Below are positions 17,375 through 25,544 of a stretch of 64,000 bases of DNA, piece after piece. The position numbers were made by a program, and so were the translations under genes. This stretch comes from SIG607 sp045592625 (GTDB lineage: Bacteria; Bacillota; Clostridia; Oscillospirales; Acutalibacteraceae), in contig JAZNVC010000004.1 of assembly GCA_045592625.1 (NCBI GenBank), positions 62,001-126,000 on the forward strand, in the 5' to 3' direction. Each line of letters starts with the position of its first letter. The first letter of the stretch is position 1. The notes under the pieces are model-generated. The model worked only from the letters and a program-made list of their open reading frames with translations. It made no database searches and was not told where the DNA came from.

Positions 17375-18052
17375 ATGAAAATAACAAAACCTTTTAAAAA
17401 AGCACTTATATTTTTGCTTGTGTTTTCAATTATAGTGGGTATATACGCTCTGATTATAAACGCTTACGTTGTTTCTTCGGCGAAAAAGGAGATTATTTCT
17501 TCTTCCGATGCAGCATTACTAAGTGACGTGGACTGCATTATAGTTTTAGGCTGTTTAGTCAGGCCAAGCGGCGAACCCAGTAATATGCTCTCTGACAGGC
17601 TAAGGTGCGGTGTAGAACTTTACCAAATGGGTGCTGCTCCTAAAATACTTATGAGCGGCGACCACGGTCAAAAGGAATATAACGAAGTGCAGACTATGAA
17701 AAACTATGCACTAGATGCAGAAATTGATTCTGCTGATATATTTATGGACCACGCAGGTTTTTGCACCTATGACAGTATATACAGAGCAAAGGAAGTCTTT
17801 AAGGCAAAAAAGGTTATAATCGTAACACAGGAATATCACCTTTCACGTGCTCTGCTTATTGCCCGAAAATTAGGTTTAGAGGCTTACGGAGTAGCAAGTG
17901 ACTATCATACCTATAGAGGACAAACATACCGAGATATACGAGAAATTATAGCACGAAACAAAGATTTTCTTTATACAATATTTAAACCCAAACCAAAATA
18001 CTTAGGCGAAGCTATCCCAATCAGCGGCGACGGTAATTTAACACAGGATTAA
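17375..18052 (+). CDS. YdcF/SanA-like DUF218 membrane-anchored protein
   Basis: The 225-aa protein has one N-terminal transmembrane helix (about residues 9-30) and a DUF218 domain: DCIIVLGCLVRPSGEPS, a MSGDHG motif, and VIIVTQEYHLSRALLIARKLG. Family members (SanA, ElyC, YdcF) are linked to envelope functions, but no reaction is proven. GAGG lies upstream of the ATG. It is the last gene of the recG operon, closed by a perfect 17-bp terminator stem. Confidence 0.82.
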   Translation: MKITKPFKKALIFLLVFSIIVGIYALIINAYVVSSAKKEIISSSDAALLSDVDCIIVLGCLVRPSGEPSNMLSDRLRCGVELYQMGAAPKILMSGDHGQKEYNEVQTMKNYALDAEIDSADIFMDHAGFCTYDSIYRAKEVFKAKKVIIVTQEYHLSRALLIARKLGLEAYGVASDYHTYRGQTYRDIREIIARNKDFLYTIFKPKPKYLGEAIPISGDGNLTQD

Positions 18053-18090
18053 AAAAAGTCTTAACTTCCAAAAGGAAGTTAAGACTTTTT
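18053..18090. terminator. bidirectional terminator, perfect 17-bp stem
   Basis: The arms at 18053-18069 and 18074-18090 are perfectly complementary (AAAAAGTCTTAACTTCC and its complement) around a 4-A loop. A- and T-rich ends serve the convergent recG operon and chromate transporter operon. Confidence 0.95.
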
Positions 18091-18092
18091 GG

Positions 18093-18659
18093 TTAAATTA
18101 AATATCCGCTTAATATTCCTGCTGCGGCAGAAAGAAGAATAATAATTATCGGGTGTACCTTTTTAAAGGCAAGTACAGTTGCAACAATGCAAATTCCTAT
18201 ACTTACATAGGTCTGAGCGGTTTTAAATACTGCAAGAGAAACACTTTCAGGGAACAAAACACTTATAGCAATGGTAATTATAGCATTTGCTATAAGTCCT
18301 ACAACTGCAGGTTTTAGTCCTGTCATAACACCCTTTACAGTTTTGCTGTTTTTGAATTTATCATAAATTTTAGCGACAATTAAAATTATAATAAAGGACG
18401 GCATAACTACGCCGAGGGTAGCACAGGCAGAACCAAGCACACCCATAGGTGCCACCTGACTGCCAACATAGGTAGCAATATTTATAGCAAAGGGGCCGGG
18501 GGTAGATTCGCTTACCGCAATAAAGTTGACAAGCTGTTCCATAGCCATCCAGCCTTTATTGGTGATTTCCTCCTCTATTAAGGGAAGCATAGCGTATCCG
18601 CCACCAAAGGTGAAAAGACCAATTTTAAAAAAGGTTAAAAACAGTTCAAGATAAATCAT
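18093..18659 (-). CDS. chromate transporter-type membrane protein (half-size)
   Basis: The 188-aa CHR-domain protein has the signature FKIGLFTFGGGYAMLPLIEEE and SESTPGPFAINIATYVG, plus about five to six hydrophobic segments. Short single-domain CHR proteins usually occur as pairs that form a heterodimer, and the other half is encoded just upstream. The ATG overlaps the upstream stop (ATGA), so it is translationally coupled. Chromate or sulfate is the family substrate; the actual substrate is not known here. Confidence 0.86.
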   Translation of the reverse strand: MIYLELFLTFFKIGLFTFGGGYAMLPLIEEEITNKGWMAMEQLVNFIAVSESTPGPFAINIATYVGSQVAPMGVLGSACATLGVVMPSFIIILIVAKIYDKFKNSKTVKGVMTGLKPAVVGLIANAIITIAISVLFPESVSLAVFKTAQTYVSIGICIVATVLAFKKVHPIIIILLSAAAGILSGYLI

Positions 18660-19180
18660 TTATTTTTACTCCTCCTGTCTGTTATAAGAGAAGTAACAAG
18701 TCCGAAAACTGCACAACCTATAAGCACATAAAGTACTGGTACCTCTAAAATTGCCGTTAGCAAAAATGAGGCAGCCATAACTATATAAGAAACTGCACTC
18801 TTGGGGCATTTTTTATACATTGTCCAAAGTGCTTTAAACAAAAGAGCCAATACACCTGCTCTTATACCGTTAAAGGCATACTTAACCGGTTTTAAATCGC
18901 CAAACTGATTAAGAACGGCAGAAATAGCAAGTATAATTACAAAAGATGGCAAAACCACACCTAAGGTTGCAAAAAAACTTCCCCAAAATCCACACACTCT
19001 ATAGCCCACAAAGGTTGCGGAATTTATAGCAATAGGTCCCGGTGTAGATTCGGCAATAGCAATAATTTCGAGTATATCATCATCTGTTACCCATTCTCTG
19101 TTTTCAGCAACCTCACGCTGAATAAGAGGAATCATTGCATAGCCGCCGCCAAAGGTAAAGGCACCTATTTTAAAGAACAC
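18656..19180 (-). CDS. chromate transporter-type membrane protein, partner half; start probably upstream at ATT
   Basis: The protein is 174 aa from the GTG at 19180 and has the CHR signatures FKIGAFTFGGGYAMIPLIQRE and AESTPGPIAINSATFVG. The GTG has no SD and truncates the first helix relative to the paralogue. Reading the same frame upstream gives nine more residues (IKKAFQLFI) from an ATT at 19205-19207, with AAGGA just before it. These residues align with the paralogue's start (MIYLELFL). There is no ATG, GTG or TTG between the upstream in-frame stop and 19180. I therefore think ATT is the real start, but the listed coordinate is the nearest canonical codon. Confidence 0.8.
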   Translation of the reverse strand: MFFKIGAFTFGGGYAMIPLIQREVAENREWVTDDDILEIIAIAESTPGPIAINSATFVGYRVCGFWGSFFATLGVVLPSFVIILAISAVLNQFGDLKPVKYAFNGIRAGVLALLFKALWTMYKKCPKSAVSYIVMAASFLLTAILEVPVLYVLIGCAVFGLVTSLITDRRSKNK

Positions 19181-19222
19181 AATAAACAGCTGGAACGCTT
19201 TTTTAATTTTTTCCTTAATTTT

Positions 19223-20500
19223 TTACACCCTCTTCTTTATTCTTCTGATAACCAAAGTAACACCGTAAAGCACCATACCAACAACAATTGCAACCACAAG
19301 GTCAAACACAACGGTTAAAACAAAGGTGACTGTCAGCACCAAAATATCGTTGATACGGCGTGTTTTAAATATTGCCACAAAATGACGCCATTCACTCATA
19401 TTATAAGCCACAACAAACAAAATCGCAGCAATTACAGGCATTGGAATAAGTTTTGCATATGGCATAAGTATTAAAAGCACTAAAAGAAGCACTATAGAAT
19501 GTACCAAGGCGGCAACAGGAGTTCTACCGCCGTTTTTAATATTAGCGGCAGTTCTTGCAATAGCACCTGTAGCAGGTATACCGCCAAAAAGAACCGAAGC
19601 AATATTAGCTACACCCTGACTCACCAGTTCTGCGTTGGAATTGTGCTTATCATTTATCATTCCATCGGCAACTACACAGGAGAGGAGTGATTCGACACCT
19701 GCAAGTAATGCTATAGTAAATGCATTAGGCATAACGGCAATTATTTTTTCTTTTGTAAACTGCATATCGCCGAAATTAAACTTAGGAAGTCCCTTGGGAA
19801 TATTGTAAAGGTCGCCAATTGTAAAAACGTTTTGCGAAAATAACGGAACAAGTGCCACAAGTAAGGCTCCTATAATAACCGCAATTAAAGAGGGCGGAAT
19901 TTTCTTTTCAAGTTTAGGATAGACTATTAAGCACAAAAGACTTATAACTCCGATAACAATCGCTTCCCACTTAAAAGTAGAAAAATAGTGAATGTTTGCA
20001 TCGATTTTTTCCATAGTTTCAATAGGCTTTACACCTTCAGCATAGGTTATACCAAAAAAATCCTTAATCTGTCCTAAAAGTATAGTAACGGCAATGCCAC
20101 CCGTAAAGCCTACAGTTACGGTTTTGGGAATAAAACGAATCAGACTGCCAAGTTTTAATATACCCATTAAAATAAGTATAATACCTGCCATAACGGTTGC
20201 AATAAAAAGCCCGTCCATTCCATGACTGCCCACAACACCTGCAACTATTGTTGCAAAAGCCGCTGTAGGTCCTGCTATTTGGACACGACTGCCCCCTAAA
20301 AGAGCTACAAAAAAACCTGCGGCAATGGCAGTATAAATACCCTGTGCAGGTTCAACACCGCTTGCAAGTGCTAAAGCAATAGATAACGGCAGAGCGATAA
20401 TTGCAACTATAATACCTGCTGTAAGGTCTTTTACAAACTGAGAACCATTATAGTTTTTGATTGTTTCAAAAAACTTGGGTTTCAAATAAAAACTTTTCAT
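19223..20500 (-). CDS. SulP-family anion transporter without STAS domain
   Basis: The 425-aa multi-spanning protein has SulP signatures: DLTAGIIVAIIALPLSIALA at the N terminus, GSRVQIAGPTAAF, and GVESLLSCVVADGM with GGIPATGAIARTAANI. Typical SulP proteins are about 550 aa with a cytosolic STAS domain. This one stops after the last membrane segments (VTLVIRRIKKRV). It may carry sulfate, bicarbonate or another anion. AGGAG precedes the ATG. It is probably the first gene of an operon with the two CHR halves, 15 nt from the suspected ATT start. Confidence 0.88.
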   Translation of the reverse strand: MKSFYLKPKFFETIKNYNGSQFVKDLTAGIIVAIIALPLSIALALASGVEPAQGIYTAIAAGFFVALLGGSRVQIAGPTAAFATIVAGVVGSHGMDGLFIATVMAGIILILMGILKLGSLIRFIPKTVTVGFTGGIAVTILLGQIKDFFGITYAEGVKPIETMEKIDANIHYFSTFKWEAIVIGVISLLCLIVYPKLEKKIPPSLIAVIIGALLVALVPLFSQNVFTIGDLYNIPKGLPKFNFGDMQFTKEKIIAVMPNAFTIALLAGVESLLSCVVADGMINDKHNSNAELVSQGVANIASVLFGGIPATGAIARTAANIKNGGRTPVAALVHSIVLLLVLLILMPYAKLIPMPVIAAILFVVAYNMSEWRHFVAIFKTRRINDILVLTVTFVLTVVFDLVVAIVVGMVLYGVTLVIRRIKKRV

Positions 20501-20537
20501 TATTTACTCCTAAAAAATCCCTTTGCAAATTATCAAT

Positions 20538-20566
20538 ATTGTAACATAAGAAATAAAAAAAGTAAA
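20538..20566 (-). promoter_or_regulatory. promoter of the SulP/chromate transporter operon
   Basis: On the - strand, TTTACT (20561-20566), a 17-bp spacer and TACAAT (20538-20543) with an upstream TG. The -35 box overlaps the T-tract of the ribosomal operon terminator. Confidence 0.7.
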
Positions 20567-20590
20567 CCCCTCTGCACAAAGCAAAGGGGT
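20551..20590 (-). terminator. terminator of the ribosomal/rpoA operon
   Basis: On the - strand, ACCCCT.TGC pairs with GCA.AGGGGT around TTTGT (stem region 20566-20590), followed by TTACTTTTTTT. Confidence 0.85.
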
Positions 20591-20660
20591 AAAATTTTGC
20601 CTTAGTCGTCACTTTACAAAACAGAACATCTGCTTTACAACGTGATGACAAAGAAGTCGA

Positions 20661-21002
20661 TTATATCAACTCGATAATAGCCATCTCAGCAGCATCACCA
20701 CGGCGAGGGCCGGTTTTGGTGATACGGCAGTAACCGCCGTTTCTGTCAGCATAACGGGGAGCAATTTCGTTGTAAAGTTTTTTTACAACGTCGTCCTTGG
20801 TTATGAAAGCATAAGCCTGACGCTTGCTGTGTAAACTGGTATCTTTAGCGAGTGTAATATATTTTTCAGCCATTGCACGAACTTCTTTAGCACGAGTAAC
20901 GGTGGTTTCAATTTTGCCGTTTTCAAGCAAGAAAGTTACCATTGCTCTGAGCATAGCAGTTCTGTGGTCGCTGGTTCTGCCGAGTTTTCTTGTACCGGGC
21001 AT
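20661..21002 (-). CDS. rplQ: 50S ribosomal protein L17
   Basis: The 113-aa protein is the short bacterial L17. It starts MPGTRKLGRTSDHRTAMLRA and ends KTGPRRGDAAEMAIIELI. It lies near the peptide exit tunnel of the 50S subunit. It is the last gene of the alpha operon, 19 nt after rpoA, with AAGGAG upstream of the ATG. The operon terminator lies about 70 nt downstream. Confidence 0.96.
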   Translation of the reverse strand: MPGTRKLGRTSDHRTAMLRAMVTFLLENGKIETTVTRAKEVRAMAEKYITLAKDTSLHSKRQAYAFITKDDVVKKLYNEIAPRYADRNGGYCRITKTGPRRGDAAEMAIIELI

Positions 21003-21021
21003 GGATATTCACTCCTTACAA

Positions 21022-21972
21022 TTATTCGTCGTCACTCTTAAGGCTATAACCAAAGGAATTAAGCTTTGCAATAACCTCTTCAAGTGATTTGCGGCCAAGG
21101 TTTCTAACCTTCATCATATCTTCTTCAGACTTCTCGATAAGGTCCTCAACCGTGTTGATGCCTGCGCGTTTTAAGCAGTTAAAGCTACGAACAGAAAGAT
21201 CAAGTTCTTCAATAGTCATATTAAGAACCTTTTCATTGTTGCTGTCGCCTTTTTCTGCCATAATGCTCTCTGTCTCGCTTACACCTTCGGTAAGATTCAA
21301 GAAGAGTTCAAAATGTTCCATTAAGATTTTAGCAGACAAAGAAACTGCTTCATTAGCCTTTATTGAACCGTCTGTCCAAACCTCTAAAGTAAGGCGTCCC
21401 ATATCTGTAACCTTACCAACACGGGTATTGTCAACAATGGGGTTTACCTTAAGTACAGGTGTGAAAATAGAATCAACGGGAATAACTCCGATAACGGATT
21501 GTGCCGGCTTATTTTGTTCTGCCTGTACATAACCTCTACCGCTGTCAATGGTCATTTCCATATTAAGCTTTGCACCCTCATCGAGAGTAGCAATGTACAG
21601 CTCGGGATTTAAAATCTCAACCTCAGAATCACACTTGATGGAAGCGCCCGTTACAACACATGGACCTTCAGCTTCAACATAAACGGTCTTGGGAGCATCT
21701 CCAAGAAGCTTAGGAATAAGACCTTTAATGTTAAGTATGATTTCGGTAATTTCTTCCTTTACACCGGGAAGAGTAGAAAATTCGTGAACTACACCGTCAA
21801 TTCTAACGGTAGTTACAGCAGCACCGGGAAGTGTGGAGAGAAGAACTCTGCGCATACTGTTACCGAGTGTTGTTGCGTAACCTCTCTCAAGAGGTTCCAT
21901 AACGAATTTTCCGTAAGTGCCGTCGGCTGTTAATTCAAGCGTTTCTATTCTGGGCTTTTCAATCTCTATCAT
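21022..21972 (-). CDS. rpoA: DNA-directed RNA polymerase subunit alpha
   Basis: The 316-aa protein has the N-terminal dimerisation/assembly domain (GYATTLGNSMRRVLLSTLPGA near the N terminus). The C-terminal DNA/activator-binding domain runs about 245-310 (LDLSVRSFNCLKRAGI and VRNLGRKSLEEVIAKL). Length is normal. Unusually for this tight operon, 83 nt separate it from rpsD; that gap holds a hairpin. Confidence 0.97.
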   Translation of the reverse strand: MIEIEKPRIETLELTADGTYGKFVMEPLERGYATTLGNSMRRVLLSTLPGAAVTTVRIDGVVHEFSTLPGVKEEITEIILNIKGLIPKLLGDAPKTVYVEAEGPCVVTGASIKCDSEVEILNPELYIATLDEGAKLNMEMTIDSGRGYVQAEQNKPAQSVIGVIPVDSIFTPVLKVNPIVDNTRVGKVTDMGRLTLEVWTDGSIKANEAVSLSAKILMEHFELFLNLTEGVSETESIMAEKGDSNNEKVLNMTIEELDLSVRSFNCLKRAGINTVEDLIEKSEEDMMKVRNLGRKSLEEVIAKLNSFGYSLKSDDE

Positions 21973-22009
21973 TTAAAAGCTCCATTCTCCGTAAATAAAT
22001 TTTTTGAAG

Positions 22010-22038
22010 TCGGATATGTTATACGGGAAAATATCCGA
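22010..22038 (-). promoter_or_regulatory. hairpin in the rpsD-rpoA gap
   Basis: TCGGATAT (22010-22017) pairs perfectly with ATATCCGA (22031-22038) around a 13-nt loop. No T-run follows, so it is not an obvious terminator. It may be an RNA processing or protein-binding site that sets the rpoA level. Confidence 0.5.
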
Positions 22039-22055
22039 TTAATAAAGTCAACTAA

Positions 22056-22682
22056 TTACTTAGAGTAGAATTCGACGATGGGCTGTTCATCAACAGGAGC
22101 ATCGATCTGATCGCGCTCAGGAAGAGCAACAATCTTAGCTTCGCACTTATCTTTGTCAACATCGATCCATGCGGGAGCAGGTCTGGAAGCGTTAGCTTCT
22201 ACTACACCTTTCATCTTTTCGAGAGCCTTACTCTTTTCACAGATAGCGATAACGTCACCTGCTTTTAAGAGATAAGAAGCAATATCAACTCTAGCTCCGT
22301 TAACCTCGAAATGACCGTGACCGATAAGCTGACGAGCTTCTGCTCTGGAAGAAGCAAAGCCAACTCTGTATACAACGTTATCAAAACGGCTTTCAAGAAT
22401 CTTCAAGAGGTTTTCACCAGTAACGCCCTGTTTTCTCTCAGCAATTTCAAAATAATGACGGAATTGACCTTCCTGAACGCCGTAGAAACGACGAGCCCTC
22501 TGTTTAGCACGAAGCTGAAGACCATATTCGGAAGACTTTTTACGTCCCTGTCCATGCTGACCGGGAGCATAAGCTCTTACAGCGATGGAACATTTATCAG
22601 AATAGCAGCGTTCGCCCTTTAAAAACAATTTCTGTCCTTCACGGCGACAAAGTCTGCAAACTGCACCGGTATATCTTGCCAT
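22056..22682 (-). CDS. rpsD: 30S ribosomal protein S4 (zinc-binding form)
   Basis: The 208-aa protein is S4, which binds the 16S 5' domain early in assembly. The N terminus carries CRLCRREGQK and a further Cys pair in ERCYSDKC, the C+ (zinc-ribbon) form. The S4 RNA-binding core is visible as ESRFDNVVYRVGFASSRAEA and QLIGHGHFEVNG. In other bacteria S4 represses the alpha operon translationally; no such site was identified here. GGAGG lies upstream of the ATG. Confidence 0.96.
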   Translation of the reverse strand: MARYTGAVCRLCRREGQKLFLKGERCYSDKCSIAVRAYAPGQHGQGRKKSSEYGLQLRAKQRARRFYGVQEGQFRHYFEIAERKQGVTGENLLKILESRFDNVVYRVGFASSRAEARQLIGHGHFEVNGARVDIASYLLKAGDVIAICEKSKALEKMKGVVEANASRPAPAWIDVDKDKCEAKIVALPERDQIDAPVDEQPIVEFYSK

Positions 22683-22706
22683 GTTTTACACCTCCAAATA
22701 TTTCGG

Positions 22707-23108
22707 TTATACACGTCTTCTCTTAGGAGGACGGCAGCCGTTGTGCGGGATAGGAGTTACGTCTTTAATCATAGTAACTTCAAGTCCTGCAGACTGTAAT
22801 GCACGGATAGCGGCTTCACGACCAGCACCGGGACCTTTAACAAATACTTCAACCGTTTTAAGTCCGTGTTCCATAGCAGCTTTAGCAGCAGTTTCTGCAG
22901 CACTCTGAGCAGCAAAAGGAGTGGACTTTCTGGAACCTCTGAAGCCGAGTTCGCCGGCAGAAGCCCAGGAAAGAGCATTACCCTGAGAATCGGTAATGGT
23001 AACTATAGTATTGTTGAAGGTTGACTGGATATGAGCAGCACCACGTTCAATGTTTTTCTTTTCGCGACGTCTACGAGTAGAAGTCGTTTTAGCCTTTGCA
23101 GTAGCCAT
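22707..23108 (-). CDS. rpsK: 30S ribosomal protein S11
   Basis: The 133-aa protein of the 30S platform has THIQSTFNNTIVTITD-like and GNALSWASAGELGFRGSRKS blocks, and the C-terminal DVTPIPHNGCRPPKRRRV. The N-terminal basic stretch is longer than in E. coli, which is normal for Firmicutes. It lies 24 nt before rpsD. The SD is AGGAGG. Confidence 0.96.
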   Translation of the reverse strand: MATAKAKTTSTRRRREKKNIERGAAHIQSTFNNTIVTITDSQGNALSWASAGELGFRGSRKSTPFAAQSAAETAAKAAMEHGLKTVEVFVKGPGAGREAAIRALQSAGLEVTMIKDVTPIPHNGCRPPKRRRV

Positions 23109-23125
23109 ATTATCTTCCTCCTGAC

Positions 23126-23494
23126 TTATTTCTTCTTGTTAGCGATGGTCTTCTTGGGACCCTTACGGGTACGGGCATTGGTCTTGGAACGCTGTCCTCT
23201 TACCGGTAAGCCCTTACGATGACGAAGGCCTCTGTAACTTCCGATTTCAATAAGTCTCTTGATGTCAAATGCTACGGTACGACGACGGTCACCTTCAACC
23301 TGAAGGTTGTGGTCGATATACTCACGTAGTTTAGAAATATCATCTTCGGTCAAATCTTTGACACGGGTATCCGGATTAATTCCGGTGGCTGCAAGAATTT
23401 CTCTGGATGTTGTAAGTCCAATGCCGAAAATATAGGTGAGACCAATCTCAACACGCTTGTTATTCGGCAAATCTACACCAGCAATACGAGCCAT
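23126..23494 (-). CDS. rpsM: 30S ribosomal protein S13
   Basis: The 122-aa protein of the 30S head contacts the P-site tRNA. It starts MARIAGVDLPNNKRVEIGLT and has GSYRGLRHRKGLPVRGQR, with the basic tail ending IANKKK. It lies 17 nt before rpsK; the SD is GGAGGTG. Confidence 0.96.
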   Translation of the reverse strand: MARIAGVDLPNNKRVEIGLTYIFGIGLTTSREILAATGINPDTRVKDLTEDDISKLREYIDHNLQVEGDRRRTVAFDIKRLIEIGSYRGLRHRKGLPVRGQRSKTNARTRKGPKKTIANKKK

Positions 23495-23524
23495 ATTTAA
23501 TACACCTCCACTGTATAGCGCGGG

Positions 23525-23638
23525 TTAACCCTGACGCTGTTTGTGCTTGGGGTTCTCACAGATTACCATGATTTTACCCTTGCGCTTGATGATTTTGCAT
23601 TTTTCACAAATCTTTTTTACAGAAGGTCTGACTTTCAT
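23525..23638 (-). CDS. rpmJ: 50S ribosomal protein L36 (zinc-binding form)
   Basis: The 37-aa protein, MKVRPSVKKICEKCKIIKRK and so on, ends NPKHKQRQG. It has the zinc ribbon C-x2-C...C...H (residues 11, 14, 27 and 32). It sits between infA and rpsM as in most Bacillota. The SD is AGGAGGGTAATCC before the ATG at 23638. Confidence 0.95.
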   Translation of the reverse strand: MKVRPSVKKICEKCKIIKRKGKIMVICENPKHKQRQG

Positions 23639-23670
23639 TTGGATTACCCTCCTAGTTTTTTTTGACCGTC

Positions 23671-23889
23671 TTATTTGGAACGCCAAGTAATGCGTCCTTT
23701 AGACAGGTCGTACGGAGACATTTCAACCGTTACCTTATCACCCGGGAGAATGCGTATGAAGTTCATACGTAATTTTCCGGAAATATGAGCAAGGATTGTA
23801 TGTCCTCCTTGAATTTCTACTTTAAACATTGCATTGGGCATAGTCTCGACTACAGTACCCTCTAATTCAATTACATCTTCTTTAGACAT
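23671..23889 (-). CDS. infA: translation initiation factor IF-1
   Basis: The 72-aa OB-fold protein (MSKEDVIELEGTVVETMPNA, ending SKGRITWRSK) binds the 30S A site with IF-2 and IF-3. The ATG at 23889 is chosen because AAGGAGG lies upstream and the family N terminus is MSKED. An earlier in-frame start at 23913 adds unconserved residues. It overlaps the upstream KOW gene by 8 nt. Confidence 0.96.
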   Translation of the reverse strand: MSKEDVIELEGTVVETMPNAMFKVEIQGGHTILAHISGKLRMNFIRILPGDKVTVEMSPYDLSKGRITWRSK

Positions 23890-24136
23890 AAATGGAATCC
23901 TCCTTAATTTCACAACGCTTTAAAGCGCGGCGTAATGATTTGTTTGAATTTAAATCTTCCTCATTAAGACTCTGACCGGTAAAAATGAGATGTTTTTTGT
24001 TTTTGCGTTTCGGTCTTTCAAGCGGTCTTTCTTTGCCTTCGCAAACAAAAACGCCACCGTCACACTCACCGACTACGGCGAGTAAACTTCCTTTATCTCT
24101 ACCTGCTACAGATTTTACTATACTAAAAGTTTTCAT
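23882..24136 (-). CDS. KOW-domain RNA-binding protein (L14e/L6e-like)
   Basis: The 84-aa basic protein starts IVKSVAGRDKGSLLAVVGE, a KOW-type motif like that of eukaryotic/archaeal L14e. A Lys/Arg-rich middle (RPLERPKRKNKKHLIFTG) and a short helical tail follow. In Clostridia and Bacilli relatives a gene like this is often inserted between map and infA. Its role on the ribosome is not established. It overlaps infA by 8 nt, so the two are translationally coupled. The SD is TAGGTG. Confidence 0.8.
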   Translation of the reverse strand: MKTFSIVKSVAGRDKGSLLAVVGECDGGVFVCEGKERPLERPKRKNKKHLIFTGQSLNEEDLNSNKSLRRALKRCEIKEDSIYV

Positions 24137-24144
24137 AAGAACAC

Positions 24145-24894
24145 CTATACGTTAGTAAGTATCTGCGCACCGTCGGATGTAATCGCTACCGTATGCTCAA
24201 AGTGAGCCGATAATGATCCGTCCTTTGTTTCAACCGTCCAGCCGTCTGATAAGGTTTTAACTCCGGGCAAGCCCATATTTATCATAGGCTCAATAGCTAA
24301 AGTCATACCCGGCATCAAACGGATTCCCTTTCCGGGTGTACCGAAATTCGGGACTTCAGGTGCTTCGTGAAGCTTGGTGCCTATTCCGTGACCTACGAAT
24401 CCTCGTACTACGGAAAAACCTCTTGCTTCGACATAACGCTGAATAGCGCTTCCTATATCGCCGATTCTACCGCCTGCGCGAGCAGCAGCTATGCCTTCGT
24501 AAAGACTTTCTCTGGTCGCGTCTATCAGCCGCTTCGCTTCCTCGGAGATATCTCCTACAGCGAAAGTGGCGGCATTATCACCGTTATAGCCTTCCAAAGC
24601 TGCTCCCAAATCAACGCTGACGATATCGCCTGCTTTAAGGATACGCTTTTTTGAAGGTATGCCGTGAATCACCTCATTGTTTATGGATATACAAGCTGTT
24701 GCGGGATAACCTGAATAACCCTTGAAGTTGGGGATTGCTCCCTGACTTCTGATATAATCTTCAGCAATTTTATCAAGTTCTGCTGTGGAAATCCCGGGTT
24801 CAACACACTTGCCAACCAACTGTAATGCTCCTGCCGATATTCTGCAGGCTTCACGCATAAAGCCTAACTCTCGGCTGGTTTTTAGCACTATCAT
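24145..24894 (-). CDS. map: methionine aminopeptidase, type I
   Basis: The 249-aa enzyme removes the N-terminal Met from nascent proteins. Family blocks: SINNEVIHGIPSKKRILKAG (His), VSVDLGAALEGYNGD (metal Asp), GHGIGTKLHEAPEVPNFG (His), AIEPMINMG (Glu) and DGSLSAHFEHTV (Glu). There is no N-terminal zinc extension. It starts 2 nt after the adk stop; the SD is GGAG. Confidence 0.96.
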   Translation of the reverse strand: MIVLKTSRELGFMREACRISAGALQLVGKCVEPGISTAELDKIAEDYIRSQGAIPNFKGYSGYPATACISINNEVIHGIPSKKRILKAGDIVSVDLGAALEGYNGDNAATFAVGDISEEAKRLIDATRESLYEGIAAARAGGRIGDIGSAIQRYVEARGFSVVRGFVGHGIGTKLHEAPEVPNFGTPGKGIRLMPGMTLAIEPMINMGLPGVKTLSDGWTVETKDGSLSAHFEHTVAITSDGAQILTNV

Positions 24895-24896
24895 AA

Positions 24897-25529
24897 TTAA
24901 ATCTCCAAAGCCTTGAAGACAGCCTTAGTCGTCTCCTCGACTGTATCGGCGCCCTTTACCGAAATAAGTTTTCCTTGAGCCTCATAGTAAGCTATAAGAG
25001 GTTCTGTCTGCTGGTGGTAAACTTCCAGACGGTTAAGCACCGTTTCCGGTTCGTCATCCTTACGGATAACAAGGTTACCGCCGCAAAGGTTACAGATACC
25101 TTCTTTTTCAGGAATTTTATATTCGGTATGGTAACTTGTTCCGCACTTTTCACATACGCGTCTTCCGGACATACGTTTTACTATTTCATCATCTTCTACT
25201 TCAATAGAAAGAACGGTGTCAACGGTATCGCCCATTTGGTCAAGTGCCTCGGCCTGAGGAATTGTACGTGGGAAGCCGTCGAGGATGTAACCGTTTGTGC
25301 AATCACTCTCGCTAAGTCTTTCCTTTACTATTCCTATAACAACCTCATCGGGAACAAGTTCACCGGCATCAATATAAGATTTAGCAACCTTACCCATTTC
25401 TGTACCGTTTTTTAAAGCGGCACGGATTATATTTCCTGTAGAAATGGTAGGAATATTACATTTTTTTGAAATAAATTCAGCCTGTGTGCCTTTACCGGCA
25501 CCAGGTGCACCCAAAAGAATGAGCTTCAT
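24897..25529 (-). CDS. adk: adenylate kinase (zinc LID form)
   Basis: The 210-aa enzyme interconverts ATP + AMP and 2 ADP. It has the P-loop GAPGAGKGTQAEFI, the AMP-binding TGNIIRAAL, DGFPRTIPQAE, and a LID with two CxxC-type pairs (CEKC...CNLC) that mark the zinc-binding Gram-positive form. Its location in the spc operon between secY and map is standard. Confidence 0.96.
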   Translation of the reverse strand: MKLILLGAPGAGKGTQAEFISKKCNIPTISTGNIIRAALKNGTEMGKVAKSYIDAGELVPDEVVIGIVKERLSESDCTNGYILDGFPRTIPQAEALDQMGDTVDTVLSIEVEDDEIVKRMSGRRVCEKCGTSYHTEYKIPEKEGICNLCGGNLVIRKDDEPETVLNRLEVYHQQTEPLIAYYEAQGKLISVKGADTVEETTKAVFKALEI

Positions 25530-25544
25530 ATAAGTTCTCCTTTA

